Shown: one piece after another, positions 44,474-52,719 of the stretch
Layout: each line of letters begins with the position of its first letter
Numbering within the stretch: position 1 is the stretch's first letter
Assembly: GCF_011320225.1 (NCBI RefSeq)
Contig: NZ_JAAOEN010000008.1
Span: forward strand, 178,299 to 242,298
Source of the DNA: Phytoactinopolyspora limicola
GTDB taxonomy: Bacteria; Actinomycetota; Actinomycetes; Jiangellales; Jiangellaceae
DNA length: 64,000 bases
Direction: 5' to 3'
The notes under the pieces: generated by a model
The model's input: only the letters and a program-made list of their open reading frames with translations
Told to the model about the DNA's origin: nothing
Databases searched by the model: none
Made by a program: the position numbers and the translations under genes

Positions 44474-44509
44474 TTCGGTTAAACGAAACAGTCATTCGGT
44501 TCAACGGAA
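44474..44509. promoter_or_regulatory. Paired IclR-type operators, minus-arm promoter
   Basis: Two related palindromes sit 16-52 bp upstream of the CoxG-like start: TTCGGTTAAACGAA (44474-44487) and TTCGGTTCAACGGAA (44495-44509). Their starts are 21 bp apart, about two helical turns. They resemble the pair at 45420-45455. Confidence 0.65.
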
Positions 44510-44538
44510 TGGTTTATATCCGTGGCCGGCGCCGCTCG

Positions 44539-45354
44539 TCAAGGTGTGTGCTCCGGTGTGGTGCCGCCGACGCGGGTGGTGGCGGTCGCCGCAGCGGTGA
44601 CGACCTGGGTGGCGAGGGTTGCCTCCTGGGTGGGGTCGAACCGTCCGTCGGGCATGGTGATACCGATGTCGCCGACGACGCCACCGTGGGGGCCGAAGAC
44701 CGGCGCGGCGATGGCCAGTGCGCCGGGGATCCGCTGCCCGCGCGACATCGCGTAGCCATGCTTGCGGACTTCGGCGAGGGAGGCGTCGAGCTGCTGCGGA
44801 TCGGTGATGGTGGCGTCGGTGATCGGTTCGAGCCGGTCCGCACTGGTGATCTCGGCGCGGACGGCCGGGGGGAGGTGGGCCAGGATCGCATGGCCGCTCG
44901 CTCCGGCGTGCAGTGGCATCCACCGATTGAGTTCGACGACGTAGCGCAGTGGGTGGCGAGACTCCACGCAGGTGGCGAACATCATCTGGTGATGGAGGTC
45001 GTCGTATACGCCGAGAAAGGCCGTCTCACCCGACGCGCGGGCCAGGTCTCGAAGTGGCTCGCGGGCGGCCTGGCGTAGCGGGAACCGGGCGGTGGCCGCC
45101 CAGGCAAGTCGGTAGAACTCGTGGCCGACCTGGTAGTTGGCATCCGCGGTGCGGGCGATGAGGCCGAGCTTCTCCAGGTCGTTGAGGAGTCGATGGGCGG
45201 TGCTGGCGCTCACCGAGAGGCGGCTGGCCAGTTGCCGGACGCCGAACGACTCGTCGTCGGACTCCACCATGATGCTCAGTATTTGGAATGCCCGGGCGAG
45301 CGGATCGCGTGGCCGGGGAGCGGGGGTGCGGTCAGGTCCGGGAGTGGTGTCCAT
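44539..45354 (-). CDS. IclR-family transcriptional regulator
   Basis: 271 residues from ATG 45354; an earlier in-frame GTG (45417) overlaps an operator and is less likely, though GAGGAGG is rather far from the ATG. The winged HTH is residues ~20-75 (LARAFQILSIMVE, FGVRQLASRLSVSASTAHRLL). The effector domain includes MPLHAGASGHAILAHL and HGYAMSRGQRIPGALAIAAPV, the usual IclR pattern. It lies between the two divergent arms. Similar paired palindromes at both heads suggest that it controls both arms and itself. Confidence 0.88.
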   Translation of the reverse strand: MDTTPGPDRTPAPRPRDPLARAFQILSIMVESDDESFGVRQLASRLSVSASTAHRLLNDLEKLGLIARTADANYQVGHEFYRLAWAATARFPLRQAAREPLRDLARASGETAFLGVYDDLHHQMMFATCVESRHPLRYVVELNRWMPLHAGASGHAILAHLPPAVRAEITSADRLEPITDATITDPQQLDASLAEVRKHGYAMSRGQRIPGALAIAAPVFGPHGGVVGDIGITMPDGRFDPTQEATLATQVVTAAATATTRVGGTTPEHTP

Positions 45355-45419
45355 CGGGGATCCGGATCCTCCTCGTGTCTTGACGGGGGTGGCGGCCGGG
45401 GCTACAGTCAGCGTCACGT

Positions 45420-45455
45420 TTCGTTCAAACGAACGCTGTTCCGCTTAAGAGAACA
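45420..45455. promoter_or_regulatory. Paired IclR-type operators, plus-arm promoter
   Basis: TTCGTTCAAACGAA (45420-45433) is a perfect 6-2-6 inverted repeat. A second, weaker site, TGTTCCGCTTAAGAGAACA, spans 45437-45455. They lie between the divergent IclR gene and the alcohol dehydrogenase (start 45484), 19 bp apart, mirroring the pair at 44474-44509. Confidence 0.65.
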
Positions 45456-45483
45456 TACCACGAACCATTCGCCGGGAGGCGCT

Positions 45484-46500
45484 ATGCGGGTATGCCAGAT
45501 CACCGGGCCGCGGCAGGTAGAAATCGTCGACCGGCCAGACCCGGAGCCGCGAGCTGGCCATGTAGTTATCGCCGTCCGGTCGGCCAGCCTGTGCGGCACC
45601 GACGTCCACCAGTACGACGCCCGGCTACCAGTTGAGTATCCACGGATCCCGGGCCACGACTGCAGCGGTATCGTCTCCGCCGTGGCGCCGGACGTGGCGA
45701 CCGTAGACGTCGGCGATCGGGTGGCGGTGAAACCGTCCTTTCCGTGCTTGGACTGCCGCGCCTGTACACACGCACAGTTCAGCGATTGCGCCAACAAGCG
45801 GCTGATCGGGCTCTGGTCCGACGGCTGTCTGGCCGAGTCCCTGCTGGTGCCCGCGTCCAACGTTGCTGTCCTGCCAGCGTCCGTGGGCTTCGACGCGGCG
45901 GCCAACCTCGAGCCATTCACCGTCGCCATCAACACTCAGCGCCGGCTCGGGCTAGCCATGGGGGAGTGGGTGGTCATCCTCGGCCAAGGGCCGATCGGGC
46001 TCGGGCAGACCCGGATCGCCGTCCTCGCCGGGGCCCGGGTGGTGGCCGTCGACCCACGTCCAGAGGCCCGCGACCTCGCCCGCGCCTATGGCGCCGAAGT
46101 GACGGTGGATCCCGACGCCGACGACGTCACTACTGCTGTCCACGCGCTGACCAATGGCGACGGCGCGGCCGCGGTGATCGAGACCGCCGGCGTCGCCGCG
46201 ACCGTCGAGCTGATGCCGTCGCTGGTGCGGAAGTATGGCCAGCTGGCCAACGTGGGAATCGCCGCCGGTATCGGTTCACTCGACGTGGCCACCGTCGTCG
46301 CCCGTGGCTTAACCGTGCATGGCATCGGTGGCAACGGCGGCAAAGGACAATATGAAGCCGCCATCGCCCTGATCGAGGCCGCCCGGATCGATCCGGCCGC
46401 GCTGGTCACCCACACGTTTGGGTTGGCCGACGCGGCACAGGCGTTCTCGTTGGCCCATAACAAGACCGAACCTGTCATCAAGGTTGTGCTTCACCCGTGA
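45484..46500 (+). CDS. Zinc-dependent medium-chain alcohol dehydrogenase
   Basis: 338 residues, ATG preceded by GGGAGG. Catalytic zinc ligands are Cys37 and His58-Asp59; the structural zinc has Cys88, 91, 94 and 102. The NAD-binding motif is GQGPIGLG. GHD replaces the common GHE, as in some sorbitol/threonine-type members. It should oxidise an alcohol to the aldehyde used by the next enzyme. It is the first gene of the plus arm, with operators immediately upstream. Confidence 0.9.
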   Translation: MRVCQITGPRQVEIVDRPDPEPRAGHVVIAVRSASLCGTDVHQYDARLPVEYPRIPGHDCSGIVSAVAPDVATVDVGDRVAVKPSFPCLDCRACTHAQFSDCANKRLIGLWSDGCLAESLLVPASNVAVLPASVGFDAAANLEPFTVAINTQRRLGLAMGEWVVILGQGPIGLGQTRIAVLAGARVVAVDPRPEARDLARAYGAEVTVDPDADDVTTAVHALTNGDGAAAVIETAGVAATVELMPSLVRKYGQLANVGIAAGIGSLDVATVVARGLTVHGIGGNGGKGQYEAAIALIEAARIDPAALVTHTFGLADAAQAFSLAHNKTEPVIKVVLHP

Positions 46501-46520
46501 GCCCCACCCAGGGAGGAACC

Positions 46521-48002
46521 GTGCCCACCTCGACCGATGTCCGGTCCTACCACTGTTTTATCGACGGAACGTGGCGGCCGGCCGCTGACGGCGCCACCCG
46601 GGACAGCTACAACCCCTACACCGGACAGCGGTGGGCCACCGTCGCCGAATGTACGGCGGGAGACGCCGCCGCCGCGGTGCACGCCGCCCGAGCGGCCTTC
46701 GACGGCCCGTGGCGCCAGACCACCGCCCAGGAGCGAGCGCGGCTGCTGCGTAGGTTGGGTGACCTGGTGGAGCGAGATGCCGAGCGGTTGGCCGTCGTCG
46801 AGACCACCGACAACGGCAAGTTGCTCAAAGAGATGCGTGCGCAGGCCAGCTACACCGCCGAGTGGTTCCGCTACTACGCGAGTGCCATCGAGACACTGGA
46901 AGGTTCGGTCGTTCCCGCCGACCGGCCGAACTTCCTCGTCTACACCAGTCGGGAGCCGGTCGGAGTGGTGGCGGCGATCACGCCGTGGAACAGTCCGCTG
47001 CTGCTGCTCGCCTGGAAGGTGGCGCCGGCACTGGCAGCCGGGTGCACGGTGGTGGCGAAACCGTCGGAGTACACCCCAGCGTCGACGCTCGAGCTGGCTC
47101 GGCTGATTGAGGAGGCCGGTTTCCCGAAAGGGGTGTTCAACGTCGTCACGGGGGGTGCCGAGGTTGGTGCCGCCCTGGTGGAGCATCCGGACGTGGACAA
47201 GGTCGCGTTCACCGGAGCCACCGACACCGGAGCCCGGATCGGTGCTACCGCTATGGCGAACCACGCCCGTGTCACGCTGGAGTTGGGTGGCAAGTCGCCC
47301 AACGTCGTCTTCGCCGACGCCGACCTGGACGCCGCGGTGAACGGGGTACTCGCTGGGATCTTCGCCGCGTCCGGCCAATCCTGTATGGCCGGGTCGCGGC
47401 TGCTGGTAGCCGACACCATCCACGACGAACTCGTCGCCCGGGTGGCGGACCGGGTCGGCCAGCTCACCCTCGGCGACCCGATGGATCCGGGCACCCACAT
47501 CGGCCCGGTGGCCAACGAGATGCAACGGGACAAGATCCGTGGTTTCATCTCGCGGGCACGAGCAGCCGGGGCCACCCTCGTTCATGGCGGCGACGAGCCC
47601 GCACCGGCCGGGCCACTCTTCGTCCGGCCCACCATTCTGACCGGCGTGAAGAACCACGACGAGATCGTCCGCGACGAGGTGTTCGGCCCGGTACTGGCGG
47701 TCCTGCCGTTCGCCGACGAGGGTGAAGCGGTCGCCCTGGCCAATGACACCCGATTCGGATTGGCCGCCGCCGTATGGACCCGTGACGTCCACCGGGCGCA
47801 CCGGGTAGCCCGCCAGATCCGCGCCGGGACGGTGTGGATCAACGCCTACCGCGTCGTCTCCTTCAACACACCCTTCGGTGGATTCGGGCACAGCGGCCAA
47901 GGACGCGAGAACGGCCGGGAAGCCCTGCACGAGTACACCGAGACGAAATCCGTCTGGGTCGAGCTCAGCGGCGACACCCGGGATCCCTTCACCATCGGCT
48001 GA
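46521..48002 (+). CDS. Aldehyde dehydrogenase
   Basis: 493 residues from GTG 46521, preceded by GGGAGG. A GTG overlapping the previous stop (46497) is an alternative start. The catalytic Glu254 lies in ELGGKSPN and Cys288 in ASGQSCMAGSRL; ITPWNSPLLLLAWK is the NAD site. It would oxidise the aldehyde to a carboxylate, which the CoA-transferase of the other arm can activate. It resembles the broad 2-hydroxymuconic/betaine-aldehyde-type group. Confidence 0.9.
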   Translation: MPTSTDVRSYHCFIDGTWRPAADGATRDSYNPYTGQRWATVAECTAGDAAAAVHAARAAFDGPWRQTTAQERARLLRRLGDLVERDAERLAVVETTDNGKLLKEMRAQASYTAEWFRYYASAIETLEGSVVPADRPNFLVYTSREPVGVVAAITPWNSPLLLLAWKVAPALAAGCTVVAKPSEYTPASTLELARLIEEAGFPKGVFNVVTGGAEVGAALVEHPDVDKVAFTGATDTGARIGATAMANHARVTLELGGKSPNVVFADADLDAAVNGVLAGIFAASGQSCMAGSRLLVADTIHDELVARVADRVGQLTLGDPMDPGTHIGPVANEMQRDKIRGFISRARAAGATLVHGGDEPAPAGPLFVRPTILTGVKNHDEIVRDEVFGPVLAVLPFADEGEAVALANDTRFGLAAAVWTRDVHRAHRVARQIRAGTVWINAYRVVSFNTPFGGFGHSGQGRENGREALHEYTETKSVWVELSGDTRDPFTIG

Positions 48003-48063
48003 CTGTGTTGATGCACCGTCGCACGAGCCTGCCCACGAACAGGCCCTCAATGAGGAGGCAGTA

Positions 48064-48327
48064 GTGCTAGACCGATCATCGCGTAGTCCGGAACTGTCCG
48101 CTGGCGAGGCGGGGCGGCGGTTCCGCCGTCGAGCCGTACTCGCCAGCATGATCGCGGTCATGATGTTGGCGCTGCCCTGGATCGCCGTGGTGGCGACGGG
48201 CCCCGTGGCCGAGACCGTCATTGGAGCCATACCGCTCCAACTAGCCTGCTTCATCGCCTATGGCGTGATCTCCGCAGGTGCCCTGTGGGCGATCTTCGCG
48301 CTGCTGTGGCCCGCGACTGACCAGTAG
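48064..48327 (+). CDS. Small two-helix membrane subunit for the symporter
   Basis: 87 residues from GTG 48064, preceded by GAGGAGG at 48052-48058. Two membrane helices: about residues 24-45 (AVLASMIAVMMLALPWIAVV) and 56-82. The sizes and spacing match the DUF3311/YhdT-type small proteins encoded just before sodium:solute symporters. It probably assists the symporter 66 bp downstream. Confidence 0.75.
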   Translation: MLDRSSRSPELSAGEAGRRFRRRAVLASMIAVMMLALPWIAVVATGPVAETVIGAIPLQLACFIAYGVISAGALWAIFALLWPATDQ

Positions 48328-48393
48328 TTCTTGCCGACCCCACGTCACCTGCTCTCTTCCCCTGTCTAGATTCCTGCCACCGGAGGTCCCCTC

Positions 48394-49881
48394 ATGTCGC
48401 AAACCGGGATGGTGCTGACGGGATCCATCGTCTTCATCGCCTTGATGGTGTTTCTGGGCCGCGCCGCAGCAGCCCGCTCCGGCAGTGGTCCGGAGGAGTA
48501 CTTCCTCGCCGGGCGAGGACTACGCCGTTGGGTGCTCTTCGCCTCGATCTTCGGCACGAACGTCTCCGCACTCGTCATGCTCGGAGTGGCGGGTTCGAGT
48601 TACCACCGCGGCATCAGCTTCGGCCTGATGTTTCTCGGGGCCATCATGTTCACGATGCCGCTGTCCTTCTACTTCGGCTATCGCTGCTGGCTGGTGGCCA
48701 AGAAGTTTGGCATCGTCTCACCGGTCGAGTTCTACCGGGAGCGGTTTCAGAGTGACGGGCTGGCCATCATCCTGTTCCTCGGCTTCGTCACCTGGACGAT
48801 CCCGTTGATCCTGACCGGGGTCATCGGCGGTGGCCGGGCCCTGGAGAACTTCACCAACGGCACGGTGCCCTACTGGGTCGGTGGTTTGGCGGTCGCCGTC
48901 GTCGTCGGCTATTACACCTGGGCCGGCGGCATGCGAGGTACGGCCTGGACCAACACCGCACAAACCGCCTTCTTCATGGCCTTCCTGGTGCTGGCGGTGA
49001 TCCTGCTGCCCGTCGTGCTCGGCGGGATCGGCGAGCTCGGCTCGGGCCTGCGGGAGCGGCCCGATCTCATCGTGCGGTCATGGTCGGCGCCAACCGATGT
49101 GGGCGGAACCATCAGCGGCTTCCTCGGCTTTGCCCTGATGACCTTTGGGCTGCCCTACGTGTGGATCCGGATGGTCAGCGCCCAATCCGGACGTGACCTG
49201 CGCTTCTCCGGCGTCGCCTACCCGCTGGCGATGATCCTCACCTGGATACCCGCCATCTTGCTCGGAGTCTGGGGCGCCACCCTCATCCCCGGCCTGGAAG
49301 GCCCGGCGGCCGATTCGATCATCTTCATGCTGACCGCACAATACCTGCCGGTCTGGCTCAGCGCGTTCGGCTTGGTCGCGCTGCTGGCGATCGTCATGTC
49401 GTCGATGGACGCGCAGATCCTCACCTTGAGCAACATGCTCAGCCGCGACGTCGTCGCCCGATACTGGCGGACGAACGAACAGAAGCAGGTCACTTACGCG
49501 CGGGTATTCGTCCTGGTGATGCTGGCCATCACCTATGCCGTGTCGCTGCTTGATCTACCGGGTGTCTTCGACGTGGCGTCGTTCGCGGTCTCTGGCTTCG
49601 CCGGCTTCTACCCGGTGCTCGTCGGGGCGATCTTCTGGCGTCGGGCCACCAAATGGGGTGCGATCGCCAGTGCGCTGAGTGCACAAGCCGTCGTCGTAGC
49701 CGGTTTCCTCAACTGGTACCCGACGGTGGCCGGCTTGCAGCCCGTCGTGTGGGGCGTGCTGACCGGAGCCGTGGTGTTCGTCGTCGTCAGCCTCCTCACA
49801 CCCAAACAGGATGAGGCCGCGGCGCGGTTCCACGACATCTGGTCGGCGATGAACCGCCGCACGGTGACCCGCCCCCGCTGA
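48394..49881 (+). CDS. Sodium:solute symporter (SSS family)
   Basis: 495 residues and about 13 helices. Early motif PEEYFLAGRGLRRWVLFASIFGTNVSA matches SSS transporters, as do YYTWAGGMRGTAWTNTAQ and the late MSSMDAQILTLSNMLSRDV. The family includes PutP, PanF and monocarboxylate permeases. As the last gene of the plus arm it is the likely uptake route for the pathway substrate. A long palindrome follows its stop. Confidence 0.9.
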   Translation: MSQTGMVLTGSIVFIALMVFLGRAAAARSGSGPEEYFLAGRGLRRWVLFASIFGTNVSALVMLGVAGSSYHRGISFGLMFLGAIMFTMPLSFYFGYRCWLVAKKFGIVSPVEFYRERFQSDGLAIILFLGFVTWTIPLILTGVIGGGRALENFTNGTVPYWVGGLAVAVVVGYYTWAGGMRGTAWTNTAQTAFFMAFLVLAVILLPVVLGGIGELGSGLRERPDLIVRSWSAPTDVGGTISGFLGFALMTFGLPYVWIRMVSAQSGRDLRFSGVAYPLAMILTWIPAILLGVWGATLIPGLEGPAADSIIFMLTAQYLPVWLSAFGLVALLAIVMSSMDAQILTLSNMLSRDVVARYWRTNEQKQVTYARVFVLVMLAITYAVSLLDLPGVFDVASFAVSGFAGFYPVLVGAIFWRRATKWGAIASALSAQAVVVAGFLNWYPTVAGLQPVVWGVLTGAVVFVVVSLLTPKQDEAAARFHDIWSAMNRRTVTRPR

Positions 49882-49884
49882 CCT

Positions 49885-49938
49885 CATGATCATGAACACT
49901 TTGCCGGGCTATCGCCCGGTAAAGTGTTCATGATCATG
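49885..49938. repeat. Long nested palindrome after the symporter
   Basis: Two 25-bp arms (49885-49909 and 49914-49938) pair with a single G-T wobble around a 4-nt loop (TATC). The outer ten bases, CATGATCATG, are themselves palindromic. It starts 4 bp after the symporter stop, so it can act as a terminator, but the length and nested ends look more like a dispersed REP-type or mobile palindromic element. Between here and 50112 no gene is visible. Confidence 0.75.
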
Positions 49939-50111
49939 GGAGAGGCGGTGGGCGGCGGGTTCGTTGTTCCACTCTTTGCGCGAGCTAAGCCGGGACGCGA
50001 GCTCCATCGGAACGACACGTGGCCAGCGGTCCACGACGCGGCGCGTCGAGACCGGGTAGGGGAGTTGTCGCCGCGCACCGGCCAGTGGGCGAGCCTGTCC
50101 GACGACGCGGA

Positions 50112-50558
50112 TGGCACGGACGGGCCACTGCGCTGCAGTCCACCACCATCGAGGCCTACCGCGCCCTCTGGCAGCTGCTATTCGACTTCGACCTGACCAA
50201 ACGGATCGTGGCGGTGGCCCGTCCGGCGGACGAGCCCCTTCGCTGGATGCTCCGTAATCCCCCCGCCCTGCGCGTCACCCGGCAATCCGACAACCTGTGG
50301 GTCCGGCTCCTCGACGTGCCAACCGCGCTCGAAGCCCGGACGTACGACGTCGCCGGCTCCGTCACCTGCACCCCGACGAATGCCAGCCCGGACCTCACAC
50401 TGGATGTTCCGGCCCTCGGCTCCCTCTACCTCGGCGGGGCGTCGGCCGCGCTACTCGCATCGGCGGGGCGCATTCACCCACACCGCGCGGACGCCGTAGC
50501 CACCCTGTCGCGGCTGTTCCGTGTGGACCCGGAGCCGTTCAACTCATTTGCCTTCTAG
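50112..50558 (+). pseudogene. C-terminal relic of an Eis-type acetyltransferase
   Basis: From about 50130 the frame ending at 50558 gives the end of an Eis-like protein: TIEAYRALWQLLFDFDLT, LWVRLLDVPTALEARTY, DLTLDVPALGSLYLGGASA, and the terminal AGRI..LFRVDPEPFNSFAF. This is the SCP2-like C-terminal domain. The N-terminal acetyltransferase domain (some 250 residues) is missing and the upstream sequence is not in a matching frame. The palindrome at 49885-49938 lies about 170 bp upstream. Confidence 0.7.
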
Positions 50559-50596
50559 TCGGGGTTGGGGCGCTTGTCCGTGGAGTTGGGGTTGGG

Positions 50597-51364
50597 CTAT
50601 CGGTCGAGTTGCAGCCGTCGCCACGAGATGCAGGTCAGCGCGGCGAACGTGATCGGGACGATCGCGACCATGGCGAGTTGTCCGGCGTGGACGGTGCCAG
50701 GCTCGAGTGCCCACACGGCTGGCGCGGACAGTGGTATCCAGGCCGCGGCGTCGGGCGTTGCGATCGCGGTGACCTGTGCGGCGACCAGGATCATCAGGGT
50801 GACGGCGATACCGGGCAGTGGTCCGCGGCCGAGTGTCGCGGCCCAGCCGGCTGGAGCCGCCAGCATCCCGGCGAGAATCGTCAGAACCGACAGGCGGATG
50901 AGCTGCGATAACGCGTCGCTGTCGAGGGAACCCAGGTCGAGGACGAGCCCGCCGGTGAGGATGAGCATGGTCAGGGTGAGGGAGACGGCGGCGGTCCAGA
51001 GCATGTGGATGTACAACTTCGCCAGAGCGACTACGGGTCGAGACACGGGCAGGGCGAACAGCCCGGTGATCGTGCCGTCGGTGAACTCGCGGCCAAACGT
51101 CCAGCTCAGCGCTACACCGAAGGCGAGTAGTGCTCCGGCCGCGGTGATCTGAGCAGTGACACCGGTCAGCAGACTCCAGCCGGTCTCGTCGGCGAGCGGC
51201 CCAAGCTGCGCGAGAATCTGCTCGTCGCCGGCCTGGGCTGCGGCTACCAGCGCGGTGGCTAGCACGGCGATGCCGACGACAACGAGGATGGTGGTGGTGC
51301 GCAAGACCCGGGAGGCGAGGGCTTTGCGCAGTTCGACGTGGACCGCGGTTGCGATGAGGCTCAC
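50597..51364 (-). CDS. ABC-2 type exporter permease
   Basis: 255 residues with six hydrophobic helices. The FGREFTDGTITGLFALPVSR segment after helix 2 is typical of ABC-2 permeases of the ATPase-permease drug or bacteriocin exporter type. It overlaps the ATPase gene by 4 bp. With the ATPase and TetR gene upstream it forms a compact exporter operon, probably for a toxic small molecule or peptide. Confidence 0.87.
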   Translation of the reverse strand: MSLIATAVHVELRKALASRVLRTTTILVVVGIAVLATALVAAAQAGDEQILAQLGPLADETGWSLLTGVTAQITAAGALLAFGVALSWTFGREFTDGTITGLFALPVSRPVVALAKLYIHMLWTAAVSLTLTMLILTGGLVLDLGSLDSDALSQLIRLSVLTILAGMLAAPAGWAATLGRGPLPGIAVTLMILVAAQVTAIATPDAAAWIPLSAPAVWALEPGTVHAGQLAMVAIVPITFAALTCISWRRLQLDR

Positions 51365-52086
51365 GATCGTCTCTGTTCGTCGTCGGCGCGGACCAGGTCA
51401 AAGAAGGCCCGTTCCAGGTCCGGCATGTCGGTCTCCAGGGCGCCGATGATCTGGCCGTGGTTGAGCACGGAGATGCGGCGTGCGATCCGGGCGACCTCGT
51501 CGAGGTGGTGGCTGGACACCAGCGCCCCGGCCCCATCGGCGGCGCGCCGAAGCAGCGTCTCTCGAAGCCGGATCACCCCGGCGGGGTCGAGTGCGTTGGT
51601 CGGCTCGTCCAACACGATCAGCGTGGGGTGGTGCTGGAGCGCTGCGGCCAGGCCCAGGCGCTGCCGATTGCCTTGCGAGAGCCGACGCGCGGTGACAGCG
51701 GTGTAGCGGCTGAGGTCCAGTTCCGCGATCACGGCGTCTACGGCATCACGCACGTTTGAAGGCTCAAGGCCGTTCAGGCGGGCGGCGAGGGCGAGGTTGG
51801 TGCGGGTGTTCAGCTCGGGGTAGGCGAACGGGTGCTCTATCAGATGCCCAACCCGACGCCAGGCGTCGTTCGACAGCCGGGCGAGGGGCACTCCGTCGAT
51901 CTCCACGCTTCCGCCGGTGAGCCGGAGCATTCCGAGGATCGCGCGCATCAGTGTCGTTTTGCCTGCTCCGTTGAGGCCGACCAGCGCGTGCACCTCACCG
52001 GCAGCGACGGTTAGATCGAGGCCGAATAGACCCGCGTCCGGTCCGAAGACCCGCAACGCCCCTTGCACGTTCAGCCGGTCAGCCAT
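51361..52086 (-). CDS. ABC exporter ATP-binding protein
   Basis: 241 residues. Walker A is GLNGAGKTT, the signature motif LSQGNRQRLG and Walker B LIVLDEPTNALDP, followed by SSHHLDE. It is typical of the multidrug/bacteriocin exporter (CcmA-like) family. Its start overlaps the TetR gene by 8 bp, so it is coupled to it. It pairs with the permease downstream. Confidence 0.9.
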   Translation of the reverse strand: MADRLNVQGALRVFGPDAGLFGLDLTVAAGEVHALVGLNGAGKTTLMRAILGMLRLTGGSVEIDGVPLARLSNDAWRRVGHLIEHPFAYPELNTRTNLALAARLNGLEPSNVRDAVDAVIAELDLSRYTAVTARRLSQGNRQRLGLAAALQHHPTLIVLDEPTNALDPAGVIRLRETLLRRAADGAGALVSSHHLDEVARIARRISVLNHGQIIGALETDMPDLERAFFDLVRADDEQRRS

Positions 52087-52636
52087 CGTCGCCTTCCAGG
52101 GTGCGCAACGCGCCGTCGATCGCCGCAGGCAGAGTCAGCCTTTCGTCGCGGGCCCACTCGAACAGGGCGGCGGTCAGCGCCGCCAGCACCGCGGCCGCCG
52201 CGGCCCGGGCAACCAGTGCAGGCGCGCCGTCGGCGATGAGCTGGTCACCGATCCGAGCTTCAGTGGCCGCGTTGACGCCTGCACTACTCGCGCGCAACGC
52301 CGCCGAGCCCGCGATGATCCTGACCCGGCGCCGTACCCGCTCCACATCCGCTTCAGGCAACCCGTTCAGTGCGCGGCGTACGCCACGCACGGCGCGGACC
52401 AGAGCGGGAAGGTCCGCGGGCTGTGCAGCGACGCCGTCCGCGATGGCCGGATCATACGGATCGTTGAGGACGACCAACTCTTTGCTGGAGAAATGCCGGA
52501 AGAACGTCATCTCGGTGACCTCTGCCGCCGCGGCGATCTGTGCAACCGTCGTCTGCTCGAAACCCTGAGCCTCGAACAAGTCCAACGCATGCTCGATCAA
52601 TCGCGTGTGCGTGCGCTCATGTCGTGACGTCGCCAT
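52079..52636 (-). CDS. TetR-family regulator of the ABC exporter
   Basis: 185 residues from ATG 52636. Another ATG two codons earlier (52642) is possible, and translation may be leaderless because no ribosome site lies between the operator and the start. HTH: residues 5-50 (RLIEHALDLFEAQG, TTVAQIAAAAEVTEMTFFRHF). It is the first gene of a three-gene operon and probably represses it from the perfect palindrome that abuts its start codon. Confidence 0.88.
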   Translation of the reverse strand: MATSRHERTHTRLIEHALDLFEAQGFEQTTVAQIAAAAEVTEMTFFRHFSSKELVVLNDPYDPAIADGVAAQPADLPALVRAVRGVRRALNGLPEADVERVRRRVRIIAGSAALRASSAGVNAATEARIGDQLIADGAPALVARAAAAAVLAALTAALFEWARDERLTLPAAIDGALRTLEGDDG

Positions 52637-52637
52637 C

Positions 52638-52666
52638 CTCATAATGTTAGACACTAACATTATGAG
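52638..52666. promoter_or_regulatory. TetR operator, perfect 29-bp palindrome
   Basis: CTCATAATGTTAG (52638-52650), a 3-bp ACA spacer, then its exact complement (52654-52666). All 13 base pairs match. It directly abuts the TetR start (52636) and overlaps the alternative start, so binding would block transcription of the operon at its origin. Confidence 0.85.
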
Positions 52667-52719
52667 TTTTCAGCTGCCGACTGTGACCTCCATCACAGCC
52701 AGTGGCGGGGTCTGAACGC

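Noticed and set aside
46491..48254. A 587-codon minus-strand open frame
   Set aside because: It is antisense to the aldehyde dehydrogenase gene, which has intact catalytic motifs.
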